Of a stretch of DNA of 64,000 nucleotides, positions 15,924-24,195 are shown one piece after another (position 1 is the stretch's first letter; the number at the start of each line of letters is the position of its first letter). The translations under genes were made by a program, and so were the position numbers. This stretch comes from Enterobacter sp. (GTDB taxonomy: Bacteria > Pseudomonadota > Gammaproteobacteria > Enterobacterales > Enterobacteriaceae): NCBI GenBank assembly GCA_022649305.1, contig JALCNW010000001.1, forward strand, positions 121,622 through 185,621, written 5' to 3'. The notes under the pieces are model-generated. The model made no database searches and was not told where the DNA came from. It saw only the letters and a list, made by a program, of their open reading frames with translations.

Positions 15924-16987
15924 TGACTCCTGAACAAAAGTTTGCCCGCTGGGTAAGGGTGAGTATTGCCTCTTTCCTGCTGATGTTTGTCTATTTTATC
16001 GTGGCGGATATCTGGATCCCGCTGACGCCGGACGCCACCGTGATGCGCGTGGTGACGCCAGTCTCTGCGCGCGTGTCCGGCTATGTGGCGGCGGTGCACG
16101 TGCACAATAACAGCCAGGTGAAAAAGGGCGACGTGCTATTTGAACTCGACCCGATACCGTTTCGCAATAAGGTCGAGGCCGCGCAAATCGCCCTCGAACA
16201 GGCGCGTCTGTCTAATCAACAGCTGGATGCTCAGATCGTCGCCGCACAAGCCAGCCTGAAGACGGCACAGCTGACCGCGCGCAACGATAAAGTGACCTTG
16301 GATCGCTACCAGCGCCTGAGCACCCTGCAAAACGTCTCTCAGTCCGATCTGGATAAAGTGCGTACCACCTGGCAGAGCAGCGAGCAGTCGGTGGCGAATC
16401 TGGATGCCAACATTCACAACCTGCGCATTGCGCGCGGCGAACGCGATGAAAAGCGCAACGTGACGCTGCAAAAATACCGTAACGCGCTGGAAGAGGCCGA
16501 GTTGAACCTGAGCTGGACCAAAGTCTATGCACAGGCCGACGGCACGGTGAGTAACGTGCAGCTTAGTCCTGGTTTTTATGCGTCATCCGGGGTGGCCGCG
16601 CTGGCGCTGGTGAATAACCAAACCGATATCGTTGCTGATTTTCGCGAAAAAAGCCTGCGCCATACCCATCAGGGTACCGATGCTGCGGTGGTGTTTGATG
16701 CCTTCCCCGGCCATGTTTTCCGCGCCCACGTGACCAGCAGCGATGCGGGTATTCTGGCCGGGCAGGAAGCGGTCAACGGCGAGCTGTCAGAGCCGGAAAC
16801 GTCGAACCGCTGGGTGCGTGATGCGCAGCGCATGCGGATCCACGTGGCGCTGGATGAGCCGTTGCCGAAGCACCTGCCAACCGGCGCGCGTGCGACCGTG
16901 CAGTTGTATAACAGCGAAGGGCCGTTTGCGCGCTTCTTCTCTGGCCTGCAAATTCATCTCGTCAGCCTTTTGCATTATGTCTATTAA
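15923..16987 (+). CDS. HlyD/EmrA-family membrane fusion protein
   Basis: A 354-residue periplasmic adaptor anchored by one N-terminal membrane segment (about residues 13-32, ASFLLMFVYFIVADIWIPL). A biotinyl-lipoyl half (VTPVSARVSGYVAAVHVHNN, GDVLFELDP) follows, then a long coiled-coil hairpin (about 75-180), then the second lipoyl half and beta-barrel. It pairs with the downstream DUF2955 membrane protein, as p-hydroxybenzoic-acid-efflux-type (AaeAB-like) and YibH-like systems do. Its start overlaps the MarR stop and its end overlaps the next start by 11 bp, so all three are translationally coupled. The substrate is unknown. Confidence 0.88.
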   Translation: MTPEQKFARWVRVSIASFLLMFVYFIVADIWIPLTPDATVMRVVTPVSARVSGYVAAVHVHNNSQVKKGDVLFELDPIPFRNKVEAAQIALEQARLSNQQLDAQIVAAQASLKTAQLTARNDKVTLDRYQRLSTLQNVSQSDLDKVRTTWQSSEQSVANLDANIHNLRIARGERDEKRNVTLQKYRNALEEAELNLSWTKVYAQADGTVSNVQLSPGFYASSGVAALALVNNQTDIVADFREKSLRHTHQGTDAAVVFDAFPGHVFRAHVTSSDAGILAGQEAVNGELSEPETSNRWVRDAQRMRIHVALDEPLPKHLPTGARATVQLYNSEGPFARFFSGLQIHLVSLLHYVY

Positions 16988-18044
16988 CACGCTCGCGCGG
17001 GTGTTTACCCCGCACGGTAACATCGTCTATACGGCAAACGATTTTCGCCAGACGCTGCGCATCGTTTTTGCCGGGATGATTGCGCTCAGCGTCTCCAGTT
17101 TTTACAACACCACCTACGGCGTGTTTTACGTGGTGTATCCGATCATGCTGCTGTCGCTGGTGCCGGTATTTAACCGCCACGTGGCAAAGCAGTTTGTGTT
17201 CAGTGCGTCGATAAACTGCGTCGAAATGGTGTTGATTATCGGCTATCTATCACAATGGCCGCTGATCATGACGATGGTGGTGTTTGCCTTATACGTGATG
17301 CGTTTTCGCTTTATGAGCCAGGGCCCGCTGTTCCTGTTTGGCTCGATGGGCGTGGTATGCCAGAGCGTGATGCTCAACTTTATGAGCTATCCCACCACCA
17401 ACTGGCACACGCTTTTATTTTCTAATATCGAAGCCAGCGTAATGGCGGTGTGTCTGAGCGCACTGATGAACTACCTGCTACCGGACGTCGAACCCCGCCA
17501 GCGACCGCCGTTGATAGAGAAGAACGCCGCGCGCGTGCGTCATGAATCATTACTGTCAGGCACCGTGGCGACGCTGATTTTTGTCGTCTTTCAGATAAGC
17601 GATCTTAGCGATTCCTTATCGGCGCTGATGGCCGGGATTTTGATTTTGTTCCCGATGCACTATCGCGGCGCGGTGATGAGCTCGCTGTGGCGTGTGGTTG
17701 GCGTGGTGCTGGGCTGTTTGTACATTCTGGTGATGCAGTTGCTGCTCTACGATCACAGTAGCCATATGGTGTTGATGATGCCGCTGATTGGTCTCGGGCT
17801 GGCGTTTGGCGCTCGGCTGCACGTGATGGAGAAAGTCGGGGCAGGGGTCGGGTTTGCCAGTATCACCACCATTGGGATTATGTTTGGACAGAACCTGCAC
17901 CCGGACGGTGACCTGGTGTTTAGCGATCTCTATCGCATCGTGTCGGTTACCGTTGCGCTGGTCGCTACGCTGACGCTGGTATTCCTGGTGCATCTGATCC
18001 TTAACTGCTTTGAACCCACGCGCTACGTCATTCGGGAGGAGTGA
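16977..18044 (+). CDS. DUF2955 family inner membrane protein (FUSC-like efflux component)
   Basis: A 355-residue polytopic protein with about 10 hydrophobic segments in two blocks of helices separated by a cytoplasmic stretch (residues about 170-190, PDVEPRQRPPLIEKNAARVR), the architecture of DUF2955 and of aromatic-acid exporters of the FUSC type. The true start is ATG 16977, inside the tail of the HlyD gene. With the adaptor it should form a two-component exporter that uses the proton motive force. It may extrude a toxic aromatic acid; the MarR gene at the head of the operon supports an inducible detoxification role. Confidence 0.85.
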   Translation: MSINTLARVFTPHGNIVYTANDFRQTLRIVFAGMIALSVSSFYNTTYGVFYVVYPIMLLSLVPVFNRHVAKQFVFSASINCVEMVLIIGYLSQWPLIMTMVVFALYVMRFRFMSQGPLFLFGSMGVVCQSVMLNFMSYPTTNWHTLLFSNIEASVMAVCLSALMNYLLPDVEPRQRPPLIEKNAARVRHESLLSGTVATLIFVVFQISDLSDSLSALMAGILILFPMHYRGAVMSSLWRVVGVVLGCLYILVMQLLLYDHSSHMVLMMPLIGLGLAFGARLHVMEKVGAGVGFASITTIGIMFGQNLHPDGDLVFSDLYRIVSVTVALVATLTLVFLVHLILNCFEPTRYVIREE

Positions 18045-18075
18045 CACAACGCTTTTCTGCATTCTGTGATATGAC

Positions 18076-18099
18076 TGTCGGCCGATAAACTGGCCGACA
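18076..18099 (+). terminator. hairpin between the efflux operon and the 556-aa gene
   Basis: TGTCGGCC-GATAAACT-GGCCGACA is a perfect 8-bp stem 32 bp after the DUF2955 stop and just before the next ribosome site (AAGGA). It could end the efflux transcript or act in the next leader; the tail is A-rich, not T-rich. Confidence 0.45.
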
Positions 18100-18113
18100 A
18101 AAGGAACGGATGA

Positions 18114-19784
18114 ATGTGGCAAACGCGGGCGCTGGAGTTAAACAATCAGGCTTACTGGAACTGGGACAAAGCCTGCGAGCTGGTGGAATATGCCCTCGCA
18201 CATGACTTCAACACCGTGATTGTCGGGCAGGTTGATCTGTTCGATATGCTGGTTTCACCCAAAGGCTATACGCCGCATCAGTACAACGACCGCCTTTCCA
18301 GCCAGCAGCGTGCTCGCTGCGTCTATCTCAATCGCCTGGGAATATTGTGCCAGCAAAAAGGGCTGCGTTTTTATCTACAGGCCAAGGAGTTTAACTTCCC
18401 CACCGATCTGCTGTTGGCGCATCCGCACCTGTTTGAGCCTGGCCACGGTGTACGTTTCGACGTTGATTTCTGGTGCGGCTATCTTGGGGAAAAAATCGCC
18501 CTGATTTGCCAGCGTATCCCGGCACTGACCGGCCTGCTGGTGGCCATTTCTAATACCGATGGCCTGTTGCCCGTCTCCCGCCCCAACTGGGAGCTGGAAG
18601 CGAGCGGTACTGTCGGTTTACCCCAGCGCGACGAGCGCAGCTTTGCCCTCTACAGCCGCTGTTTTAACGTGTTGTCCCGCACGATGCAGAAAGAGAATAA
18701 GCATCTGGTGCTGCGCGTATTTCCGGCAGGCAATCACGATCTGGGCAATGTGCTGGAGGCCATTCAACCGCTACCGGAAAGCGTCAGCGTCTCCATCAAA
18801 TTGACCCCTGAGCGTTTCTGGCCCTCGTTTCCCAATAATCCAGCGCTGCTGGCGGTCCGCGAACGCGAAGTGTGGGTTGATATCGATCTGGTTGGCGAAG
18901 AGGTGGGCTGGGGGATTTTCCCGTTCCCCCGGATTGATGAACTACAGGGGCGTTTGCTGTGGTGTCGCAGCAATCCAGCGATTCGCGGCGCGGTATGCAA
19001 AACCAGCTGGGAAGGCGTTGATAATCATTGGGTCATGGGTACGCTGAGCGAATGTAATCTGGTGGCCTGTAGCCGGATGTTGGCCAGCGACGGAGAACAT
19101 TATTCGCAAGCGCAGCTGTTGACCTACTGGCTCGACGAAAGCTACGGTTGGCGTCCGTCACCTGACGTCTTTAGCGAGTTTACCGCATTACTGGAGCAGG
19201 CCGGCCAGGTGCTCTATAACGCGATTTATGTACGTGACCACGTTTTCCATCGTCACAGCCAGGTGCCGGAAAGCTACGGCCAGGCGGTGTGGAGCCTGTA
19301 CGGGCAGCTCAACCGCAACCACTGGCTGCCGGGCTCGGAGCGAGATATCACCTTTAGCGCTCAGGATATTGAAACTTCCGCTGCCTGTTTGTCGCGTATT
19401 GCCAAAGAGAAAGATGAGGCGCGCGACGCTTCTGTCACCTTGCGCGATCGGGCGCTGCGCTTTGCGCAATCAGCGGCGTTTCCGCCTACGCTTCAGTGCC
19501 GCTGGCTTGAGGAATGGCAAGGGTTTGCTCTCTATTGCCACCTGTTTTTACATGCGCAAAAAGCGTTTTTCACTTTGCGATTTGCCCGTGAAGTGGAAAA
19601 CAGCTGGAGCATGCGCGAGATTTGCCAAATCAACATTCAGGAGCTGTATCGCAGTGCATCCGAGATGGAGGATTTCTGCGCGAAGCACGCCGACGCCTCA
19701 CCGGGGCTGCACGTGCTGTTTGATGCCTCGCGCGTGCGGGCGCTGGCGGATAGCCTGGGCGAGGAGCTTAAAAGGCTAAAGTAA
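18114..19784 (+). CDS. uncharacterised 556-aa protein, glycoside-hydrolase-like context
   Basis: I do not recognise a family with certainty. The protein is cytoplasmic (no signal peptide) and starts WQTRALELNNQAYWNWDKAC. The first about 330 residues alternate strands and helices in a way that suggests a TIM barrel (FNTVIVGQVDLFDML, GLRFYLQAKEFNFP, LTGLLVAISNTDGLLP, HLVLRVFPAGNHDLGN, REVWVDIDLVGEEVGWGIFP, IRGAVCKTSWEGVDNHW). Acidic and aromatic residues sit at strand ends, as in GH20, GH67 or related clan members. The last about 200 residues are helical. It is followed by a 336-aa protein and a GH105 gene on the same strand, so a role in breaking down a uronic-acid oligosaccharide is plausible but inferred. 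Start 18114 has AGGA 8 bases upstream. Confidence 0.75.
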   Translation: MWQTRALELNNQAYWNWDKACELVEYALAHDFNTVIVGQVDLFDMLVSPKGYTPHQYNDRLSSQQRARCVYLNRLGILCQQKGLRFYLQAKEFNFPTDLLLAHPHLFEPGHGVRFDVDFWCGYLGEKIALICQRIPALTGLLVAISNTDGLLPVSRPNWELEASGTVGLPQRDERSFALYSRCFNVLSRTMQKENKHLVLRVFPAGNHDLGNVLEAIQPLPESVSVSIKLTPERFWPSFPNNPALLAVREREVWVDIDLVGEEVGWGIFPFPRIDELQGRLLWCRSNPAIRGAVCKTSWEGVDNHWVMGTLSECNLVACSRMLASDGEHYSQAQLLTYWLDESYGWRPSPDVFSEFTALLEQAGQVLYNAIYVRDHVFHRHSQVPESYGQAVWSLYGQLNRNHWLPGSERDITFSAQDIETSAACLSRIAKEKDEARDASVTLRDRALRFAQSAAFPPTLQCRWLEEWQGFALYCHLFLHAQKAFFTLRFAREVENSWSMREICQINIQELYRSASEMEDFCAKHADASPGLHVLFDASRVRALADSLGEELKRLK

Positions 19785-19793
19785 TTTGACCCT

Positions 19794-19832
19794 CGTCACA
19801 CAAAAATCCATCAGTGCGGTTTTTGTGTGACG
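19794..19832. repeat. 13-bp perfect inverted repeat with 13-nt spacer
   Basis: CGTCACACAAAAA (19794-19806) and TTTTTGTGTGACG (19820-19832) are exact inverted repeats between the 556-aa gene and the next. As RNA it is a hairpin whose descending arm begins with TTTTT; as DNA it could be a regulator site. Confidence 0.7.
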
Positions 19833-20017
19833 CCTGTCCCATCTCCCTTTTTCCGTTACTCAACGGATGTGACGATTATCACGCCGTTGCCCCCATGCTT
19901 TTGCGCTTTGTGAGCGCTCGGGCAGATCCCAGGAATCCTCCGTCACAGCTTCTCGTCCCATCTATCAAATACCCTGATGATATCTGCGAAATGTATTGGT
20001 TGTGACAGGAGGAAGCG

Positions 20018-21028
20018 ATGTCTCAAGGTGACAGGTTATTGGCTCAGGGCGAGGCGTTGACGCGTTTTCGCGTTTCCGTGGCAAAAGAAGAGCGTTTTGC
20101 CGAATTTTATACGGGCGAACTTTTTGACGAGGGTATTCGCCATGCCAGCGGCCCGCAGGACAGGTCATTTTGTCGCCGCGTGTTCTGCCATACCCACGCG
20201 CAGCGTGTCGTCGACGCTTCAATGGCGCTGCCTCTGCCCTATATCGCCGTGAGCGATGCTGATGACATTGTTTCTTTCTCCGGTTTTCGTTCCCTGCCGT
20301 TTCACGTCCAGCGCTGGCTGGCGACGGATTTGATGGCGCCGCAAGACGGTGAATATGCGTTCAGGCTGGGCACCTGTGGCGGCGTGCGGCTGTGGTGTTC
20401 CGCAAATCTGGCGGCGTGTTTTACGCCATTGACCCGCAACGAGATGCAGTTTCTGGATATCCGGCTGACGCTGCACAAAGGTAAAAACAGCGTGCTTATC
20501 CATCTCGATGAACTGTTTGAGCGCGACACCTTCTGCGCGTTGAAAATGGTCTATCTCGATGAAAAGCCGTTGCGCGTAGGGACGATTAAGGGCCAGCAGC
20601 TTGCGCCGATATCGATACCCCAGGCCCCTGATGGCGAGCGGCTACTGATGCTGATGGCCGCGCGTGAGTATGGCCCGCAGGTCGAGGCATTGCTGTATAG
20701 CCTGCTTAAACAGGCAAGCGCACGCGAAGAAGGATCGGTGTTTTCCGTGCTCGTTCTGCTTCAACTCTGGAACCAATATCACGGTGACGCTTTTCCTGAC
20801 GCGATGTGGCGACGGGTGAAATCAACCCTTCTGGGGTATCGCTACTGGCATGACGAGTGGGGCTGCGATGTGATGGATTTCTGGCGCGAAGACAACGCTG
20901 TCGCCTTTCATACGGCCCAATACCTCGCGGGTCAGTATTTTCCTGACGCGCGCTTTATTGCCTCTTCACGCTACGGGTATCAACAACTGCAACTCGGCAA
21001 GGCGCGACTGGAAGGAATCTACGCATGA
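20018..21028 (+). CDS. uncharacterised 336-aa protein, apparently the front part of a longer family
   Basis: No signal peptide. Residues about 40-180 look beta-rich and include FHVQRWLATDLMAPQDGEYA and FRLGTCGGVRLWCSANLAAC, like a carbohydrate-binding jelly roll. Residues about 205-336 are helical and end with MDFWREDNAVAFHTAQYLAG followed by QYFPD. From memory, that last motif (W-x-E-N/D-x-x-x-x-F-H-x-x-x-x-L-A-G-Q-x-F-P-D) occurs well inside much longer alpha/alpha-toroid carbohydrate proteins, so this one appears to stop early. AGGAGG gives a strong ribosome site. Its TGA overlaps the ATG of the GH105 gene (ATGA), implying coupled translation and perhaps a complex. Function unknown. Confidence 0.7.
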   Translation: MSQGDRLLAQGEALTRFRVSVAKEERFAEFYTGELFDEGIRHASGPQDRSFCRRVFCHTHAQRVVDASMALPLPYIAVSDADDIVSFSGFRSLPFHVQRWLATDLMAPQDGEYAFRLGTCGGVRLWCSANLAACFTPLTRNEMQFLDIRLTLHKGKNSVLIHLDELFERDTFCALKMVYLDEKPLRVGTIKGQQLAPISIPQAPDGERLLMLMAAREYGPQVEALLYSLLKQASAREEGSVFSVLVLLQLWNQYHGDAFPDAMWRRVKSTLLGYRYWHDEWGCDVMDFWREDNAVAFHTAQYLAGQYFPDARFIASSRYGYQQLQLGKARLEGIYA

Positions 21029-22095
21029 ACTCTGTACAGCTAATGAGTACCCTGGAGCGCGTGGTGCGCGGGTTTTGTCGCCTGAAAAATCTTGATGAAG
21101 TGGGGGCGAGCGACGGCTTCGCTATCCATTTCGAAGAGTGGGAATGGGAGGTTGGCGTAGGACTTTACGGGTTCTGGCGCTTTGCCGATTATCAGAAAGA
21201 CAGTGCGCTACAGCAGTCTATCCTTACGTGGTATGAAAAGCAGATCGACAAAGGGCTGCCGGCTATCCAGATCAACACCACGGCACCGATGATCGCTCTG
21301 GCGCTGGTGGCAGGGCATCACCAGCGTGACGATCTGCTCTCAACGGTGAATGCCTGGGCTGATGCCCTGCTGCGCGATCTCCCCAGAACCGAGGAGGGCG
21401 GTTTTCAGCACGTCGTGAAAGAACAGCCCAATACCGGGCAACTGTGGGATGACACGCTGTTTATGACCTGCCTGTTCCTCGGCGTGGCGGGCGTGGTTTT
21501 AAAACGCCGTGACCTGATCGACGAAGCGGGATATCAGTTTTTGCTGCATACGCGCTACCTGAGCGACCCCGTCAGCGGGCTGTGGTATCACGGCTGGACG
21601 TTTGTCGATAAACACCATTTTGCAGGCGCTTTCTGGGCGCGCGGTAATGCGTGGATCACCGTCGCCATTCCGGAGTTTATCGAGCTAATGGGCGAGCATC
21701 TCGACACCAGCGTGCGCCGTTATCTGGCGCAGATTGTCGCTCGCCAGGTCCGCTCGCTCTGTGAAATGCAGGCGGAAAACGGCATGTGGCATACGGTGCT
21801 CGACGATCCACTCTCGCCGCAGGAATCTTCGGCGACCGCCGGTATCGCCTACGGCATGCTGCGCGGGGTGAGGTTGGGGATTCTGGATAACAGCGTAAGC
21901 GCGCATGCATATCGCGCCTTTGATGCCGTCATGGCGCGTATCGATGACGACGGTCTGGTGCTCGAAGCCTCACGCGGCACCATGCTCGGCTGGGATATTC
22001 AGTATTACTGCGATATTGCGGTAGCGCCCGTGCCTTACGCCCAGGCGCTGACAATGCTGTTGTTACTGGAGATGCAGCACCATCGGGAGCTGTGA
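21025..22095 (+). CDS. GH105 unsaturated rhamnogalacturonyl/uronyl hydrolase
   Basis: A 356-residue (alpha/alpha)6 barrel enzyme of the YteR/YesR type, which removes the 4,5-unsaturated uronic acid left by polysaccharide lyases. Supporting segments are [34 protein letters not shown] (with the W-D-D of the active site), [27 protein letters not shown] and [10 protein letters not shown] followed by [13 protein letters not shown]. No signal peptide, so it acts on imported oligosaccharides in the cytoplasm. It is coupled to the preceding gene and overlaps the convergent yjiN by 33 bp. No transporter or lyase is adjacent; the kdgM-lyase locus at the window start could supply substrate. Confidence 0.88.
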   Translation: MNSVQLMSTLERVVRGFCRLKNLDEVGASDGFAIHFEEWEWEVGVGLYGFWRFADYQKDSALQQSILTWYEKQIDKGLPAIQINTTAPMIALALVAGHHQRDDLLSTVNAWADALLRDLPRTEEGGFQHVVKEQPNTGQLWDDTLFMTCLFLGVAGVVLKRRDLIDEAGYQFLLHTRYLSDPVSGLWYHGWTFVDKHHFAGAFWARGNAWITVAIPEFIELMGEHLDTSVRRYLAQIVARQVRSLCEMQAENGMWHTVLDDPLSPQESSATAGIAYGMLRGVRLGILDNSVSAHAYRAFDAVMARIDDDGLVLEASRGTMLGWDIQYYCDIAVAPVPYAQALTMLLLLEMQHHREL

Positions 22096-23337
22096 CAGCA
22101 AAAACAGAATCAGACCAATCGTCCCACCGACCAGCGTGCCGTTGACGCGAATAAACTGGAGGTCTTTACCGATGTTCAGCTCGATCTGATGCGACATATC
22201 TTTGGCATCCCAGCTTTTGACCGTGTCACTGATATGTCGGGTCAGAAACGAAGCGAAATCAGGTGCCACGCGGTGCGCGGCCTGTTCCAGATGCTCATTC
22301 AGCGACGCGCGCAGGCTGGCATCAGCCACCAGCGTTTCGCCAAACCACATCCCAGCTTTGGTGATGCGCTGTTTTACGCGGGAATCGTCGCTTTGCAGAT
22401 CCGCCTTTAACCACTGGCGCAGATCGGCCCACATCTCACCCAGATAGCGGTTAAAGGCCTCATCGTTCTTGAGGTAGTGTTTGATGTTCTCGGCTTTTTC
22501 GGCCATTTCAGGATCGGTTTTGAGGTTGTCGATAAGCTTTAACGTGGCCCTGTCGAACGCCTGACGGATCTGGTGCGTGCGGTCATGACTGATGTCGTCC
22601 AGGATCGTATTTACCGCATCCGAGACCATCTCAGCACTTTGATCGCCAAGCCATTCGGTGGGTAGCATTTTTGCTTTGCGCGGATGTTCGGTCTTGAGCC
22701 AATGGACTATCTGTGCGGCGATAAAATCCCGCGTGCTGTCGCGCTGAATAAGCGTTATCAACCGATTGATGACCGCATCCAGCAGCACCTGATGGCGGTT
22801 GTTTTTGGTCATGCTCTCCAGCATCACGGCGCTGGTTTCGGTGAAATCCACCTTATCGATAGCCTTGTGCACCGCGCGTTTCAGCAAACGCTGAATACGC
22901 CCGTCATCGGTCAGCTCCAGGAACCCGCTCATCACCTGAATCAGATGCTGCCCCACACGCTGGGCATTATCCGGCTGGCTAAACCAGGTGCCGATCATCT
23001 GAGCCGGTTCATAGCGGCGAATCAGCGCCACTAAGGATTGGGTATCGAGAAACTTCTCCTGCACGAAAAGCCCGAGATTGTCGCCGATTCGGTCTTTATT
23101 GCGCGGGATAATCGCCGTATGCCGCGAGATAAACGGAATCGGTACCCGACGAAACAGCGCCACCACTGCGAACCAGTCCGCCAGCGCGCCGACCATCGCC
23201 GCTTCGGCAATAGCCTTCACGCCGCGTACCCAGAAGGTCTGCGGCAGAAAGAGGGTGACGATAAACGTCGCGGCGGCTACCAGCAGTAGCGACAGCGCTA
23301 ACAGCTTAGCGCGTTTGAGTTCAGCTAATTTTTCCAT
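22063..23337 (-). CDS. yjiN: DUF445 family inner membrane protein YjiN
   Basis: A 424-residue protein with an N-terminal membrane hairpin (about residues 10-60, [20 protein letters not shown], then [23 protein letters not shown]), a long helical middle and a C-terminal membrane segment ([20 protein letters not shown]). It aligns almost residue by residue with E. coli YjiN ([20 protein letters not shown]). Function is unknown; the shape suggests an envelope-spanning protein. In E. coli it is also near yjiRS. Its end overlaps the convergent GH105 gene. Confidence 0.93.
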   Translation of the reverse strand: MEKLAELKRAKLLALSLLLVAAATFIVTLFLPQTFWVRGVKAIAEAAMVGALADWFAVVALFRRVPIPFISRHTAIIPRNKDRIGDNLGLFVQEKFLDTQSLVALIRRYEPAQMIGTWFSQPDNAQRVGQHLIQVMSGFLELTDDGRIQRLLKRAVHKAIDKVDFTETSAVMLESMTKNNRHQVLLDAVINRLITLIQRDSTRDFIAAQIVHWLKTEHPRKAKMLPTEWLGDQSAEMVSDAVNTILDDISHDRTHQIRQAFDRATLKLIDNLKTDPEMAEKAENIKHYLKNDEAFNRYLGEMWADLRQWLKADLQSDDSRVKQRITKAGMWFGETLVADASLRASLNEHLEQAAHRVAPDFASFLTRHISDTVKSWDAKDMSHQIELNIGKDLQFIRVNGTLVGGTIGLILFLLSQLPMVLHLQ

Positions 23338-23461
23338 AGGGTTAAGGATAGAGGGAAGCGGGGTGAGGTTGCAAAGATCGCCATAAAATCTGCGCTTGCA
23401 TTTACATTTTCCTGAAGCCTCCTTCCAGAATTTAAGGCCGATTGGGTCGAGTAAAAATTAT

Positions 23462-23487
23462 TTGTATATACTTTTTTGTATATACAA
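23462..23487. promoter_or_regulatory. palindromic operator of brnTA
   Basis: TTGTATATAC-TTTTTT-GTATATACAA is a perfect 10-bp inverted repeat ending 17 bp before the brnT ATG. BrnA antitoxins bind and repress their own promoter, so this is the likely BrnA or BrnTA site; it also contains TATA-like promoter elements. Confidence 0.72.
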
Positions 23488-23504
23488 TAATGGAAGCGTA
23501 CACT

Positions 23505-23792
23505 ATGCCAATGGAGTATGAATGGGATCCTCGCAAGGCGAAAAGTAATCGACAGAAACACGGGATTTGCTTTGAAGATGCGGTACTGGTTTTCGACGAT
23601 CCTCGTCATTTGTCCATACAGGATCGTTATGAGAATGGAGAGCATCGCTGGCAGACCATTGGGATCGTTCATGGGATCGTGGTCATCCTGGTCGCGCACA
23701 CCATAAGATTTGAAAGCGGTGGTGAGATTTTTCGAATCATTAGCGCCAGAAAGGCGGATCGCAAAGAGAGGGACCGTTATGAGTACTATTAA
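23505..23792 (+). CDS. brnT: BrnT-family toxin (RelE-like ribonuclease)
   Basis: A 95-residue type II toxin. The start MPMEYEWDPRKAKSNRQKHG is the BrnT/DUF497 signature (E-W-D-P-x-K-A-x-x-N-x-x-K-H-G). It is followed by FEDAVLVFDDP, a central HRWQTIG, and the C-terminal IRIISARKADRKERDRYE-like end (here FRIISARKADRKERDRYEYY), with the catalytic Arg/His set of this RNA-cleaving family. ATG 23505 has GGAAG upstream; longer in-frame starts are poorly placed. It overlaps brnA by 14 bp, the usual toxin-first order of this system. Confidence 0.9.
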   Translation: MPMEYEWDPRKAKSNRQKHGICFEDAVLVFDDPRHLSIQDRYENGEHRWQTIGIVHGIVVILVAHTIRFESGGEIFRIISARKADRKERDRYEYY

Positions 23793-24081
23793 ACATAAAC
23801 GCGGTAGCGCATCGATACTGAGTTCACGACGGGAAGCCGAACTCAAGGCTCTGGCGGACAAGCCCGATTCGGAGATTGATTACAGTGATATTGCTGCCAC
23901 GGAGGGGGAAAAATGGTCAGACGCCACGCGTGGAAAGTTTTTTCGTCCCTTAAAAACGCAGGCATCCGTGCGTATTGACGCTGATGTAATGGAGTGGCTG
24001 AAAAAACCTGGGAAAGGCTACCAGACGCGACTGAATGCCATTTTGCGGGAAGCTATGCTGCGTGAACAAAACAAAAAATAG
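23779..24081 (+). CDS. brnA: BrnA-family antitoxin
   Basis: A 100-residue antitoxin that neutralises BrnT and represses the operon. The N-terminal part contacts the toxin. The C-terminal ribbon-helix-helix is RPLKTQASVRIDADVMEWLK followed by KPGKGYQTRLNAILREAM, which is diagnostic for the BrnA (DUF4415) family. The start overlaps the end of brnT, so translation is coupled. The pair sits inside the variable segment between yjiRS and yjiA. Confidence 0.9.
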   Translation: MSTIKHKRGSASILSSRREAELKALADKPDSEIDYSDIAATEGEKWSDATRGKFFRPLKTQASVRIDADVMEWLKKPGKGYQTRLNAILREAMLREQNKK

Positions 24082-24195
24082 TTTGGCCACTCCGGTGGCC
24101 TCACTCAGAAACCTCCTGATATACCCAACTTTACGCCCGTACCCAGTCAGTTTGACTACCCTTAATACCCTAAGCGGTAAATTAAGGAGACCAAA

